A DNA stretch of 59,505 nucleotides from Nitrospira sp. (GTDB taxonomy: Bacteria; Nitrospirota; Nitrospiria; Nitrospirales; Nitrospiraceae). The stretch spans positions 1 to 59,505 of the forward strand of contig JAJFBJ010000011.1 in the NCBI GenBank assembly GCA_020697375.1, written 5' to 3'. Positions 26,368 through 35,721 of the stretch are shown one piece after another. How positions within the stretch are numbered: position 1 is the first letter of the stretch; each line of letters starts with the position of its first letter. A program made the translations under genes and the position numbers. The notes below the pieces were generated by a model. That model was not told the DNA's origin. It did no database searches and saw nothing but the letters and a program-made list of their open reading frames with translations.

Positions 26368-27066
26368 TCATTCAACCCGCACCAGGCAAATGGGATCACC
26401 GACCGTAGGAGATGCGAAGGTCCGCCGTTCAATCCGGTAGGGCCTGTCATGTCGATGGCACCATTCCGCTATCCACACCGCCTCTTCAACTGTGGTCGTC
26501 ACCAATCCCGGTCGCGTCAATCGCTTGAGACAACGATCGACCAGTATGGCAACCGTACGTTGCTGAGACAAAAACCTGCGCGAATCGAATATTGCCGGGT
26601 TGGCACGGCCATAGGAGAGAGAGGACAGTTCTGGAAACCGCTCCGGATCGTTCAGCACACTGACCAGCCATAGGTGATCGATCCTGTCCTTCACGACACC
26701 GGCGTCTCGATGGTGAAATCGTAGCGGCAGCCCGAGGCAGGCCCGATTCAGGATCAGCACTTCCCGCCTCCGAAGATTGCATGCCATCACGCGCCGTCCC
26801 AAATCCATATTTTCCATGGCGATGAGCGGAATCTCTGCGACCCCAGCTCCCACATACAGGCTGGTACCGTCCGGCTTGAGACGGGATACGAGCACATTCG
26901 CAAGCGTTAGGCCCAGGCGCTGACAGAGCCCTCGTTTCGCGGCCCAAAAGTCTTCGCCGCCTTCATCGCAATAGATCGGCCCCAACTGCTCGTAATCGAG
27001 CCGCGCAAAGATTTCCTTGATCGCACGTCGGGTGGCTGGCATGACCGACAAGGTCTTACGCGGCAT
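26368..27066 (-). CDS. Methyltransferase-like conserved hypothetical protein, 232 aa
   Basis: The protein has a class I methyltransferase-like pattern: a glycine motif SLYVGAGVAEIPLIAMEN with the strand following as VMACNLRRREVLILN, and a beta-rich C terminus ending in PICLVRV. A highly conserved-looking block DHLWLVSVLNDPERFPELS lies in the middle. It probably binds SAM, but the catalytic residues cannot be identified and I do not know the family. ATG 27066 overlaps the M28 peptidase stop by eleven bases; a GTG two codons earlier is possible. It is the last gene in the long minus-strand run from trmFO. Confidence 0.65.
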   Translation of the reverse strand: MPRKTLSVMPATRRAIKEIFARLDYEQLGPIYCDEGGEDFWAAKRGLCQRLGLTLANVLVSRLKPDGTSLYVGAGVAEIPLIAMENMDLGRRVMACNLRRREVLILNRACLGLPLRFHHRDAGVVKDRIDHLWLVSVLNDPERFPELSSLSYGRANPAIFDSRRFLSQQRTVAILVDRCLKRLTRPGLVTTTVEEAVWIAEWCHRHDRPYRIERRTFASPTVGDPICLVRVE

Positions 27067-27916
27067 GGCCACCGACAGCAGACAACCTCGTGGCCGTGAT
27101 GACGACGCCGATCAGGACTTGACTCATGAACTCCAAGTTTAATGTGTCAAGCGTATCGCTTGACTGATGGTAATGCGGGTTCCTGAAATCAGCTGTGTCG
27201 GTCAACATCACCGCCGGAAATCCTCGCTCCCAGAATGCCACATGATCGCTCCGCCTGGTATCCGGTAATATTTCGCCGTTGCCGGGCACAATTAACGGCA
27301 CGACCGGAACATGAGCGCCCATCGCCTGTTGGACCGCCATCGTCAGCGTCCGCGACGCCTCATTGCCGACTATGGCGAGAAAATTGCCGACCGTCGGCAC
27401 GGCGACCGGCAGGCCGGGAGGAATTCGCTGCGTTGCTTCTTCCGATCGGGCGTACCCGACACATTCCAAGATAATCGCCCCGACAAGTGTCTCACGCTGC
27501 TGCCGCAACGCCGCAACGTAGGCCGAACTCCCGAGCAGACCCTGCTCCTCAAGACCGAATGCGACAAACCGGATCGTCCTGGCGAGCGGCACAGTGGCAA
27601 GAGCCCGAGCCGCTTCCAATAGCACCGCGAGCGCACTGGCATTATCGTCGGCGCCAGGTGAGCCTCGGACCGTATCGTAATGAGCTCCGATCAACAATGC
27701 CGGATGAGGAGATGGACCGGAGGATGGGTGTCGTGTCCCGACGATATTGCGATAGGTCCCCTCAAGCGCCTCGAATGGCTGGCGGTCGACACAGTACCCT
27801 ATCGATTCAAGTTGGGCGGCCAGATAATTTTCGACCGCCGTGAGGTGTTGCGGCGCCGTCGCGGGGTGGCGCTCTCCGACCAACCTCTGAAGGTGAGCAC
27901 GTATCCGGGCAGTCAC
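27056..27916 (-). CDS. M28-family zinc aminopeptidase, 286 aa
   Basis: A co-catalytic two-zinc peptidase domain. IGAHYDTVRGSPGADDNASA supplies the first His and bridging Asp, EEQGLLGS the catalytic Glu-Glu, and later Asp/His ligands are in RRSDHVAFWERGFPAVMLTDTA and NPHYH. This is the M28 (aminopeptidase Y/IAP) pattern; substrates are N-terminal residues of peptides. No signal peptide is visible from the start I use, so it looks cytosolic. The frame is open far upstream through argB, but the GTG at 27916 lies four bases after the argB stop and begins VTARIRAHLQRL, consistent with coupled translation. Confidence 0.88.
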   Translation of the reverse strand: MTARIRAHLQRLVGERHPATAPQHLTAVENYLAAQLESIGYCVDRQPFEALEGTYRNIVGTRHPSSGPSPHPALLIGAHYDTVRGSPGADDNASALAVLLEAARALATVPLARTIRFVAFGLEEQGLLGSSAYVAALRQQRETLVGAIILECVGYARSEEATQRIPPGLPVAVPTVGNFLAIVGNEASRTLTMAVQQAMGAHVPVVPLIVPGNGEILPDTRRSDHVAFWERGFPAVMLTDTADFRNPHYHQSSDTLDTLNLEFMSQVLIGVVITATRLSAVGGHAA

Positions 27917-27920
27917 GAAT

Positions 27921-28817
27921 CTAGGCCACGATCTCGGTCCCGATGCCCTTGTGGGTAAAAATTTCCAGCAGAATGGCATGGGGCACACGACCATCGACAA
28001 TGTGCGCTTTTCCCACGCCGCCGGCGAGCGCATCCAGACAGGCATGCACCTTGGGAAGCATCCCTTCGCTGATCGTGCCGCGCTTGACCATCCGCTGCAC
28101 ATCCTTACGGGAGACCGTCGAAAGGTGGCGGCCATTGGCATCGCGGATGCCCTTTACATCGGTTAGCATCACGAGTTTTTCCGCCTTCAGCGCCGCCGCG
28201 ATGGCCCCTGCGACGAGGTCGGCATTGATGTTGTAGGTATTACCCTCGCGATCGGTTCCGATCGGCGCGATGATCGGGATGTAATGATCTTCCTGAAGCT
28301 TCAGAAGAAGCGTGGGATCGACCGACTTGACGTCACCGACAAACCCGAAATCGCTGTCGGTCTCATCGGCTTCCAGATCCTTTTCGATGCTTTCCGCCCA
28401 GGCCTTCGTCGTCAAGGGCTTGGTTAACATTAATCCACCGTCTTTGCCGCTGAGGCCTACTGCCTGCCCGCCGTGCCGGTTCAGAAGATCAACGATTTCC
28501 ATGTTGATCCGTCCCGCCAGCACCATCTCCACAATCTCCATGGTGGCGGCATCGGTCACCCGCACTCCGTGGCGAAATTTCGCCTCCATGCCCAAACGGT
28601 CCAGCATCCGGTCGATCTGAGGTCCACCGCCGTGCACGATAACCGGATTCAGGCCGACATATTTCAATAAGACGACATTCTGCGCGAACCGCTCCTTCAG
28701 GGAGGCATCGGTCATCGCATGCCCGCCGTATTTGATGACGACGGTCTTTCCCTTAAACGTGCGGATATACGGCAAGGCCTCGATGAGGACGTTGGCCTTC
28801 TTGATGAGTCTGTTCAT
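27921..28817 (-). CDS. argB: Acetylglutamate kinase, 298 aa
   Basis: The amino acid kinase fold is clear: VVIKYGGHAM at the N terminus (phosphate-binding Lys and Gly-Gly), VIVHGGGPQIDRML, the loop LSGKDGGLM, NINADLVAGAIAAALKAEKLVMLTDV and the C-terminal SEGMLPKVHACLDALAGGV. It catalyses the second step of arginine biosynthesis, phosphorylating N-acetylglutamate. The N-terminal helix before the kinase core (residues 1-20: MNRLIKKANVLIEALPYIRT) is typical of hexameric arginine-inhibited enzymes, which suggests feedback by arginine. It follows hslU in the run by 34 bases. Confidence 0.97.
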   Translation of the reverse strand: MNRLIKKANVLIEALPYIRTFKGKTVVIKYGGHAMTDASLKERFAQNVVLLKYVGLNPVIVHGGGPQIDRMLDRLGMEAKFRHGVRVTDAATMEIVEMVLAGRINMEIVDLLNRHGGQAVGLSGKDGGLMLTKPLTTKAWAESIEKDLEADETDSDFGFVGDVKSVDPTLLLKLQEDHYIPIIAPIGTDREGNTYNINADLVAGAIAAALKAEKLVMLTDVKGIRDANGRHLSTVSRKDVQRMVKRGTISEGMLPKVHACLDALAGGVGKAHIVDGRVPHAILLEIFTHKGIGTEIVA

Positions 28818-28851
28818 ACTTCGCTCCCGCCCGGCTCCTTGCCGAGATCGT

Positions 28852-30255
28852 TTACAGGATATAGCGACTGAGGTCCTGATCCTTCACGATATCCTGCAAG
28901 CGGTCCCGCACATAACCGGCATCAACCACGATGGTCTTCGACTGCATCTCGGAGCCCTCGAACGACACCTGTTCGAGCAACCGCTCCATGATCGTGAAAA
29001 GGCGCCGCGCGCCGATGTTTTCCGTTCGCTCGTTGACCTGCACCGCAGTCGCCGCGATTTCCGCAAGCCCGTCCTCCGTGAATTCCACGGTGAGGTCTTC
29101 CGTCGCCATCAATGCGCAATATTGACGGACCAGCGAACCGCGGGGTTCAGTCAAGATTCGCACCAAATCTTCCTTGGTGAGAGGCGCCAGTTCGACGCGG
29201 ATGGGAAACCGGCCCTGAAGCTCAGGGATCAAATCCGACGGTTTCGCGACATGAAAGGCGCCGGCGGCGATGAAAAGAATGTGGTCGGTCTGAACAGCGC
29301 CATGTTTGGTGCTGACAGTGGACCCTTCCACGATGGGCAGCAGATCTCGTTGCACCCCTTCGCGAGACACATCCGGCCCCATCGTGCGCTCGCGGCCGGC
29401 GATTTTGTCGATCTCGTCCAAAAAGACGATGCCGGTCTGCTCGACTTTTGTAATGGCCTCCCGGACCACCTCATCCATGTCGATGAGCTTCTGCGCTTCT
29501 TCCTGCGTGAGGTGCTTCAGCGCGTCGCTCACCTTCATCAGGCGTTTCTTTTTTTTGCCTTGGAACATGCCGCCCAACATGTCCCGCAAACTCCCTTCAA
29601 GATCTTCCATGCCTCCCGCATTGGAAATCATTCCCAACGGTAACGCCCGCTCCTTGACCTCCACTTCCACGGATCGCTGGTCCAGCTTGCCTTCACGCAA
29701 TTGCAGCCGGAGCTTCGATCGGGTGGCATCCGGCGATTCTGCCGGATCATGACTATCCGCACGTTGTCCGGAGTGGTCAAATCCGGTCGTCCCGGGACGC
29801 GGCGGCGGACCGGGCAACAGCAGATCGAGGACCCGCTCTTCCCCGAGCCGCGATGCCTTCTCCTGGACCTCCTCCAAATGTTTGGTCTTCACCAGATTGA
29901 TGGACAGCTCGGTGAGATCGCGAATGATCGATTCGACATCGCGCCCGACATAGCCGACTTCCGTGAACTTCGAGGCTTCCACCTTGATGAAGGGCGCTTC
30001 GGCGAGCTTCGCCAGACGTCTGGCGATCTCGGTTTTTCCCACGCCAGTCGGCCCGATCATGATGATGTTCTTAGGCATCACTTCATCGCGCAGCTCGGGA
30101 GGCAACTGCTGTCGGCGCCAGCGATTGCGGAGCGCAATCGCCACCATGCGCTTGGCATCCTGCTGGCCGATTACATAGCGATCCAACGCCTCCACGATCT
30201 GTCGGGGCGTCAGACTGTTCACATTGAGCTGGCGTGGCGTGGGTTCGGTCGGCAT
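28852..30255 (-). CDS. hslU: ATP-dependent protease ATPase subunit HslU, 467 aa
   Basis: The AAA+ unfoldase of the HslUV (ClpYQ) protease. Order: N-terminal [20 protein letters not shown], Walker [40 protein letters not shown], an intermediate domain of about 130 residues, Walker [12 protein letters not shown], sensor loop [10 protein letters not shown]-terminal [21 protein letters not shown]. The final Ile-Leu (SRYIL) is the tail that docks in HslV. The I-domain includes an unusually hydrophilic stretch near [18 protein letters not shown]. It follows hslV by 12 bases. Confidence 0.97.
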   Translation of the reverse strand: MPTEPTPRQLNVNSLTPRQIVEALDRYVIGQQDAKRMVAIALRNRWRRQQLPPELRDEVMPKNIIMIGPTGVGKTEIARRLAKLAEAPFIKVEASKFTEVGYVGRDVESIIRDLTELSINLVKTKHLEEVQEKASRLGEERVLDLLLPGPPPRPGTTGFDHSGQRADSHDPAESPDATRSKLRLQLREGKLDQRSVEVEVKERALPLGMISNAGGMEDLEGSLRDMLGGMFQGKKKKRLMKVSDALKHLTQEEAQKLIDMDEVVREAITKVEQTGIVFLDEIDKIAGRERTMGPDVSREGVQRDLLPIVEGSTVSTKHGAVQTDHILFIAAGAFHVAKPSDLIPELQGRFPIRVELAPLTKEDLVRILTEPRGSLVRQYCALMATEDLTVEFTEDGLAEIAATAVQVNERTENIGARRLFTIMERLLEQVSFEGSEMQSKTIVVDAGYVRDRLQDIVKDQDLSRYIL

Positions 30256-30267
30256 GGCAAGCTGATC

Positions 30268-30804
30268 CTAACGCGAGAGCGATTCAATCACAATCTGCTG
30301 GTTGGTATAAATATCGATTCCGCCGGCAATCATCAGAGATTCCCGCACCACCTGTTCGGCCGCAAGATCGGAATGTGCCAGCAGCCCCCGTGCGGCGGCT
30401 AATGCATAGGGGCCTCCCGATCCGATCGCAAGAATGCCGTCTTCCGGCTCGACGACGTCTCCGGTTCCGGAAATGATGAAGGAGTGATCGAGATCGGCGA
30501 CGGATAGCAATGCCTCCAGCCGCCTCAATACGCGGTCGGTCCGCCAATCCTTCGCCAATTCCACGGCGGCTCTAGTGAGATTGCCGCGATATTCAGTCAA
30601 TTTGGCCTCGAATTTTTCAAACAGGGTGAAGGCGTCGGCCGTCGCCCCGGCAAAGCCTGCCAGGACCGCATCTCCATGCATGCGCCGCATTTTCTTGGCG
30701 TTGTGTTTCATCACCGTGGTGCCGACCGTGACCTGTCCGTCACTGCCCATGGTTACCTGGTTGCCTCGCCTGACGCAGAGCACGGTCGTGGATCGAATGA
30801 TCAT
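30268..30804 (-). CDS. hslV: ATP-dependent protease peptidase subunit HslV, 178 aa
   Basis: The proteasome-like threonine peptidase of HslUV. The segment [25 protein letters not shown] contains the catalytic threonine that becomes the N terminus after processing, and [31 protein letters not shown] is the family core. Six residues precede the predicted nucleophile. Its start overlaps the xerC stop by four bases (ATGA) and hslU follows at once, the conserved xerC-hslV-hslU order also found in Firmicutes. Confidence 0.97.
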   Translation of the reverse strand: MIIRSTTVLCVRRGNQVTMGSDGQVTVGTTVMKHNAKKMRRMHGDAVLAGFAGATADAFTLFEKFEAKLTEYRGNLTRAAVELAKDWRTDRVLRRLEALLSVADLDHSFIISGTGDVVEPEDGILAIGSGGPYALAAARGLLAHSDLAAEQVVRESLMIAGGIDIYTNQQIVIESLSR

Positions 30805-31742
30805 GTCGGCGGTTTCTCCCTGGATGTCCTGTGTGTCGCGGCACTTACCGCGCGAGGATGGGCACGATCGTACAATGAGAGCAATTGGTCCATGGCCAGA
30901 TGGGTATACTTTTGTGTCGTACTGAGAGAGGCATGGCCCAACATTTCCTGGATGGCGCGCAGATCGGCCCCTTCATCCAGGAGGTGAGTGGCGAACGAAT
31001 GACGCAAGGTATGCGGATGAATCGCCCCGCCCGTCAGTTGACGCGAATACTTTCCCACGATGCGCCCAATGGTCCTGGCAGTCAATCGACCACCTCGGCT
31101 GTTACGGAACAGGGCGGCTTCCGGTCGTCGCGGGAAGCGCTCATCCGGAAGCTGCGCATGGTATGCGTCGATCGCATCGAGGGCTACGCTGCCTACTGGA
31201 ATGATGCGCTCTTTTTGTCCCTTCCCCCGCACCCGCACGACTTCTTCGCTCCGATTGATATCGTCGCAATTCATGCCGACCAATTCACTGACGCGGACAC
31301 CGGTCGAATAGAGCGTTTCCAAAATCGCGCAATCGCGCAGGGAGTCCCTCTCCTGACCCGCGGGAAACTCCATCAATGCGCCGGCATCGTCCTTCGTGAG
31401 GACACGGGGAAGATGTTTGGGACGTTTCGGAGCACGCACTTCTTCCGTCGGATTTGCTTGCAGTCCGCCGGTACGAACCAGGTATCGAAAAAAACTGCGC
31501 AGACATGCGAGCTTTCTAGCCAGTGAAGATTTCTTTTCTCCCTTGCGATCACGCGCCGCGAGAAACTCACGAATCAGCGCCGGGTCTACTGATGCGAGCA
31601 CCAGCGGCACGCAACGATTCGAGGCATTTTGTGCGAAAGCTTGGAATTGAGCTAAGTCGGACGCATAAGCGCGAATCGTCTGGGGGGAAGCTCCCTGCTG
31701 GACCGATAGGACGTCTAGGAAAGCCCGGATTGCGCGATCCAT
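30801..31742 (-). CDS. xerC: Tyrosine recombinase XerC, 313 aa
   Basis: N-terminal SAM-like DNA-binding domain (residues ~1-95: [32 protein letters not shown]) and catalytic domain with the full R-K-H-R-H-Y set: [49 protein letters not shown]. It belongs to the Xer group that resolves chromosome dimers at dif with XerD; XerC is inferred from the neighbourhood (trmFO upstream, hslV downstream). XerD is not in the window. It overlaps trmFO by 28 bases and hslV by four. Confidence 0.92.
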   Translation of the reverse strand: MDRAIRAFLDVLSVQQGASPQTIRAYASDLAQFQAFAQNASNRCVPLVLASVDPALIREFLAARDRKGEKKSSLARKLACLRSFFRYLVRTGGLQANPTEEVRAPKRPKHLPRVLTKDDAGALMEFPAGQERDSLRDCAILETLYSTGVRVSELVGMNCDDINRSEEVVRVRGKGQKERIIPVGSVALDAIDAYHAQLPDERFPRRPEAALFRNSRGGRLTARTIGRIVGKYSRQLTGGAIHPHTLRHSFATHLLDEGADLRAIQEMLGHASLSTTQKYTHLAMDQLLSLYDRAHPRAVSAATHRTSREKPPT

Positions 31743-33031
31743 GCGTCAAAATCCTCGAGAGCTCGTTGTTGGATGAGACGACGCTTCTGTTCTTTGTCGC
31801 GCGTCTTCGCCGCCACGGGCGGGAATAGTCCGAAATTCGTATTCATTGGCTGAAAATGAGCGGGGTCACTGTTCGTGATATGCGCCATCAAACAACCGTG
31901 GGCGCTGGTCGGTGGTGGAGTGACCATAGATTGACCTGCCAGACGGCGCGCCGCGTTGATTCCGGCGAGACCCCCCATCGACGCAGACTCTGTATATCCT
32001 TCGACACCGACCAATTGCCCCGCAAACAAGACGGTTTCGTTCGACTTCAGTTGCAGCGTGTCGCGCAGAAGTTGAGGCGAATTGATGAAGGTGTTGCGAT
32101 GTAGACTGCCGAATCGCAAAAACTCCGCCTGTTCCAGCCCAGGAATCAGACGAAACACCCGGCGTTGCTCCGGATAGGTGAGCTTGGTCTGAAATCCGAC
32201 CATATTGTAACAAGTCCCATGCACATTTTCGGTGCGAAGCTGTACCACCGCATGGGGACGCAAGCCTGTCTTCGGATGTTCCAGCCCTACCGGTTTCAGT
32301 GGTCCGAACTGCATGGTCTGCCGGCCCCGCTCAGCCATGACTTCGATCGGAATACAACTTTCGAAGTACGAAATCTTTTCAAATTCTTTCGGCTGAACTT
32401 TCTCTGCCGCCAGCATCGCTTCATACAACGCATTGTAGGCCGGTTCATCCATCGGACAATTGAGGTAATCATCGCCTCCCTTGCCGTACCGCGACGCTCG
32501 ATACACGATCTCCATGTTGATGGAATCCGCGTCGATGATGGGAGAAATGGCATCAAAAAAATAGAGATGCCGTTCGTGCGTCAATTCCCTGATCGCCTTC
32601 GACATCTTCTCGGACGTCAATGGCCCGGTCGCAATGATGCAAACCGCATTCTGCGGCACATCCGTCACCTCTTCGCGCGCGATCCGAATGTTCGGATGCC
32701 CTTCCAACGCCTGGGTAATGGTATGAGCGAATTCTTCGCGATCCACAGCCAATGCCGAACCGGCCGGCACGCGTGCCTTCTCAGCAGCGCGGATGATAAG
32801 GGAATTCAACCGACGCATCTCGGCCTTCAGAATGCCCGGTGCATTGAACGGCTCAGCAGACCCCAGTGAATTGGAACAGACCAGCTCGGCCAGATTACCT
32901 GTCTTATGCGCCTCGGTCATTTCTTTCGGCCGCATTTCGTACAGGGTCACCTTGGCCCCGCGATTAGCGGCCTGCCAGGCTGCTTCTGAGCCGGCCAAGC
33001 CGCCTCCGATGACCACGATATCTTCACGCAT
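31715..33031 (-). CDS. trmFO: tRNA (uracil-54) C5-methyltransferase, folate/FAD-dependent, 438 aa
   Basis: A FAD protein of the GidA-like TrmFO family: VVIGGGLAGSEAAWQAANRG (Rossmann), LYEMRPKEMTEAHKTGNLAELVCSNS in two parts, FESCIPIEVMAERGRQTM, and GTCYNMVGFQTKLTYPEQ with the conserved Cys. It makes 5-methyluridine 54 in tRNA using methylene-tetrahydrofolate. ATG 33031 begins MREDIVVIGGG; the frame opens 45 codons earlier without family similarity. It is the first gene of the minus-strand run and is divergent from tRNA-Val. Confidence 0.95.
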   Translation of the reverse strand: MREDIVVIGGGLAGSEAAWQAANRGAKVTLYEMRPKEMTEAHKTGNLAELVCSNSLGSAEPFNAPGILKAEMRRLNSLIIRAAEKARVPAGSALAVDREEFAHTITQALEGHPNIRIAREEVTDVPQNAVCIIATGPLTSEKMSKAIRELTHERHLYFFDAISPIIDADSINMEIVYRASRYGKGGDDYLNCPMDEPAYNALYEAMLAAEKVQPKEFEKISYFESCIPIEVMAERGRQTMQFGPLKPVGLEHPKTGLRPHAVVQLRTENVHGTCYNMVGFQTKLTYPEQRRVFRLIPGLEQAEFLRFGSLHRNTFINSPQLLRDTLQLKSNETVLFAGQLVGVEGYTESASMGGLAGINAARRLAGQSMVTPPPTSAHGCLMAHITNSDPAHFQPMNTNFGLFPPVAAKTRDKEQKRRLIQQRALEDFDAWIAQSGLS

Positions 33032-33184
33032 GAATGGGAAACCTCTGAGAAGATGGAAGGAAGCCCATTGTAGGAATCGTCTTTTACGTATGTCAAGAAA
33101 TGGCCGGCTTACACGATGGAAACATTTCGCCTCTCTCTCCAAAGAGACAGCAGACATACTGAACAACGAAGCCTCATGGGTTTG

Positions 33185-33214
33185 TTGCTCCGCTTCGCCG
33201 GACCATGCTAGACT
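33185..33214 (+). promoter_or_regulatory. Promoter of tRNA-Val
   Basis: TTGCTC (33185-33190) and TAGACT (33209-33214) are 18 bases apart; the predicted start is about four bases before the mature tRNA. Confidence 0.45.
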
Positions 33215-33224
33215 TCGTGCTTGT

Positions 33225-33299
33225 GGGCGATTAGCTCAGGGGGAGAGCGCTTCCTTCACACGGAAGAGGCCACTGGTTCGATACCAGTATCGCCCACCA
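33225..33299 (+). tRNA. tRNA-Val (CAC)
   Basis: A complete cloverleaf: acceptor stem GGGCGAT/ATCGCCC, D arm TAGCTCAGGGGGAGAGC, anticodon stem CTTCC/GGAAG with loop TTCACAC (anticodon CAC), T arm GGTTCGATACC, discriminator A, encoded CCA (33297-33299). Confidence 0.96.
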
Positions 33300-33478
33300 T
33301 TCTGCAATTAACCCGTCCTGCGGCATACTCATCCCGCAACATCGTAATTCTCCAGCCGCCCTAAACGAAGCTACGACAGTCCAACATCTGGACAGAATCA
33401 AAGCCCTGCGCTACACTTTTCTCAACAGGAATAGGTTTCGCCTTGGCGGTTGTTCCTACAGAGAAAGAGAGGAATAGT

Positions 33479-33808
33479 ATGCGGGCGACTATGGTCACGA
33501 TGATATTAGGATTGCTTTTGGCCACAGGCTGTTCGAGTACCAACCGGATGGTGACACAAGACCAGAACTACAATGCACCGCTCAGCATCTATAGCGCAAT
33601 GGACAGTACCTCACTAGTCTATTCCGATCCTGCGGCTGCATCTCAGGCCAACGACAATCCCGTCCGATGGCTCGGATTCATTCTCCATCCGGTCGGTCAA
33701 GTCATTGACTACACGGTGAACCGCCCACTCTATGCCATTGCGAGTTTCGCACCGTATGTATTCGGGTACACTGCTGAAGATTCCATGATCGATTCACAGC
33801 GTCGATAA
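33479..33808 (+). CDS. Small lipoprotein of unknown function, 109 aa
   Basis: ATG 33479 follows GAGAGGA and starts a lipoprotein signal MRATMVTMILGLLLATGC (lipidated Cys at 18, lipobox ATGC). The mature part has no known domain; a hydrophobic stretch (WLGFILHPVGQVIDYTVN and YAIASFAPYVFGYT) lies in the second half, reminiscent of short envelope lipoproteins found in many Gram-negative genomes. It lies alone, with a strong hairpin after it. Confidence 0.75.
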   Translation: MRATMVTMILGLLLATGCSSTNRMVTQDQNYNAPLSIYSAMDSTSLVYSDPAAASQANDNPVRWLGFILHPVGQVIDYTVNRPLYAIASFAPYVFGYTAEDSMIDSQRR

Positions 33809-33818
33809 ATCATCCGAG

Positions 33819-33853
33819 GCCTCGCCCACCGATGGAGTTCCGGTGGGCGAGGC
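33819..33853 (+). terminator. 13-bp stem hairpin, probable terminator
   Basis: GCCTCGCCCACCG (33819-33831) and CGGTGGGCGAGGC (33841-33853) form a perfect 13-bp GC-rich stem with a nine-base loop, 11 bases after the stop of the small lipoprotein. No T-tract follows, so a stability role is an alternative. Confidence 0.55.
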
Positions 33854-33925
33854 ACGGCTAGCGTCTGTCCTCCCACCTCCTCATTCGCATCTGGCTGGTC
33901 ATTGAGGTATGCTTCCGTTCTCGGA

Positions 33926-35089
33926 ATGATATCTCACATTCCCACCATGCTCATTCGTATATTACTATTGTTTGTGCTTTCCGCCACATGTGCATTGGGT
34001 GCGGGATGCGGGACCCCGCCACCGGCAAGACCACCGCTCCCTCCATCCGAAAGCGATCTGGACTTATTGAAATCAACAAAGCTTTGTGATTCACGACAGA
34101 CATTTCTTGAAGCGCATCGGGCAGTCACGCCTCAAACACAGGCCTGGGGAACGGGCGAAGAACTTCGCATTGCTGCGGAACAAAGCGTTTCCAAGGGTGA
34201 GGAATCCTACTTCTTCGATGAAGACGGGACATTGGTCGGGATGTTGTTCGTGTTTCGCTCCGGGCTCGATCTCGCTCCCTACAAGACCCTCCGGTACACG
34301 TTGTCTCAACTCAAGCCGAGCCTGGAATTTTACCTGACAGTAGCACAGCTGGCGGATCGGCAAAGCATGGAAACCAGCATCCTCTACGATACGGGCGATG
34401 AAAAAACCACAACGCGGTACCTTGTGCTGGGCGACCGAAACGCTCTACGCCTCCTCGAAGCCTCCTTTGCCCTTGATCCGTATGTAAAACTGTTTTCTCC
34501 CTATCGTAAGGAATTTCTTGACCGCCTCCGGGAAACCGCGCAGCAAACGGGAGGTCAACGCCTCGATACCCAAGGCGCCGAAGATAAAGAACCGTTTCTG
34601 TCCCTTCAACAGTTCGCGCGGGGCCAAACCGCCCAACTTGGCTACTGTGGGACGAAAAACGATACCATCGCCCTCGACGCGTACCAGAAAGCAAGCGCTT
34701 CAGGATTTACCAATAAGGTATGGCAGGCCGAGCTCCATCATCGGCTCGGCGTATCATGGGAAGCCGCCGGCAATCTGGAGAAGGCCAAGAGTGAACTGCT
34801 TGAGTCGTTGGCGAAACGGCCGAATTCTCCGGAAGTGATCAACAATCTCGGCATCGTGTTCGGGAGGTTGGGCGATAAACGAAATGCTCTGGCTTCATTC
34901 GAAAAGGCCGTCTCGCTCCGCCCTAACTACGCCATCGCTCGCTTCAACATGGCTGAAGCCATCGAAGCAAGTAATCCCAAACGGGCCATCACGGAATATG
35001 AAACCTACATAGCTCTCGTCGACGGCCTACCGGAGGAAGCGGATCGAGCCGCCCTGGCTCTGAAACGTGTGAAAGAGCTGAAACACTAA
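33926..35089 (+). CDS. TPR-repeat lipoprotein-like protein, 387 aa
   Basis: N-terminal hydrophobic segment IRILLLFVLSATCALGAGC with a Cys following a lipobox-like LGAGC, so the product is probably exported and possibly lipidated. A Pro-rich linker follows. Residues ~40-260 have no recognised domain. The C-terminal ~120 residues contain about three TPR-like helices: WQAELHHRLGVSWEAAGNLE, VINNLGIVFGRLGDKRNALA and IARFNMAEAIEASNPKRAI. It may mediate protein-protein contacts in the envelope. The start is uncertain (33926 or 33947; the frame opens at 33902). Confidence 0.75.
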   Translation: MISHIPTMLIRILLLFVLSATCALGAGCGTPPPARPPLPPSESDLDLLKSTKLCDSRQTFLEAHRAVTPQTQAWGTGEELRIAAEQSVSKGEESYFFDEDGTLVGMLFVFRSGLDLAPYKTLRYTLSQLKPSLEFYLTVAQLADRQSMETSILYDTGDEKTTTRYLVLGDRNALRLLEASFALDPYVKLFSPYRKEFLDRLRETAQQTGGQRLDTQGAEDKEPFLSLQQFARGQTAQLGYCGTKNDTIALDAYQKASASGFTNKVWQAELHHRLGVSWEAAGNLEKAKSELLESLAKRPNSPEVINNLGIVFGRLGDKRNALASFEKAVSLRPNYAIARFNMAEAIEASNPKRAITEYETYIALVDGLPEEADRAALALKRVKELKH

Positions 35090-35151
35090 CGTCCGGACTG
35101 GGGCCCAAAATCACTTTCGATATCGGCAAGCAGAGAATTACTGCAGGAGAA

Positions 35152-35559
35152 TCATCGGCGGGACTTTTCTTCTTCTTCCTGACTCGTCTTACACTCGATA
35201 CATAGCGTGGTGACAGGGCGGGCCTTCAGACGCTTGTAGGGAATATCGCCGTTGCAGCGTTCGCATATACCGTAAGTCTGCGACGCAAACCGACTCAGCG
35301 CTTCGTCGATCTTCTTGAGCAGTTTCCGTTCTCGCTCTCGAATGCGAAAGGAGAAATGTTGGTCCGCTTCAGCGGAAGCCTGATCGCTCACGTCAGGGAA
35401 AATCTCCAGACCGGTCGGAGTCGTCAACACCACTCCAGCTTCTGCCAGAATTGCGGCACGCTGGCCTTCGAGATCCCGCAAAATATCGGGATACCTCACG
35501 CCGTTTGATCTGTCATTCTTCTGTCGGTCTTTGGTAGTTTTCTTTGTTGGAGTCTTCAT
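35152..35559 (-). CDS. DksA/TraR-type zinc-finger regulator, 135 aa
   Basis: A coiled-coil N-terminal part (residues ~25-90) leads to a four-cysteine zinc finger: GICERCNGDIPYKRLKARP, then TTLCIECK. The Cys4 pattern and the Arg-rich segment place it with DksA/TraR/YteA proteins, which act in the secondary channel of RNA polymerase. The N terminus is very Lys/Thr/Arg-rich, longer than in TraR. Whether it has the DxxDxA acidic tip needed for ppGpp synergy is not clear. It follows the TPR gene convergently. Confidence 0.85.
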   Translation of the reverse strand: MKTPTKKTTKDRQKNDRSNGVRYPDILRDLEGQRAAILAEAGVVLTTPTGLEIFPDVSDQASAEADQHFSFRIRERERKLLKKIDEALSRFASQTYGICERCNGDIPYKRLKARPVTTLCIECKTSQEEEEKSRR

Positions 35560-35721
35560 CGAGCGTTTAGAATCCTTACTCTGCCGTCGTCTTCAGACTT
35601 TACAGAGAAACCCGACTATACCAGCCTCAAATGAAACGGGTCAATCAGTTCGCGCCATCATCCACACCGATCACACCCATTCGATCACTCCCGTTCTGAC
35701 TCACCCGTCAGAATATTTGCT

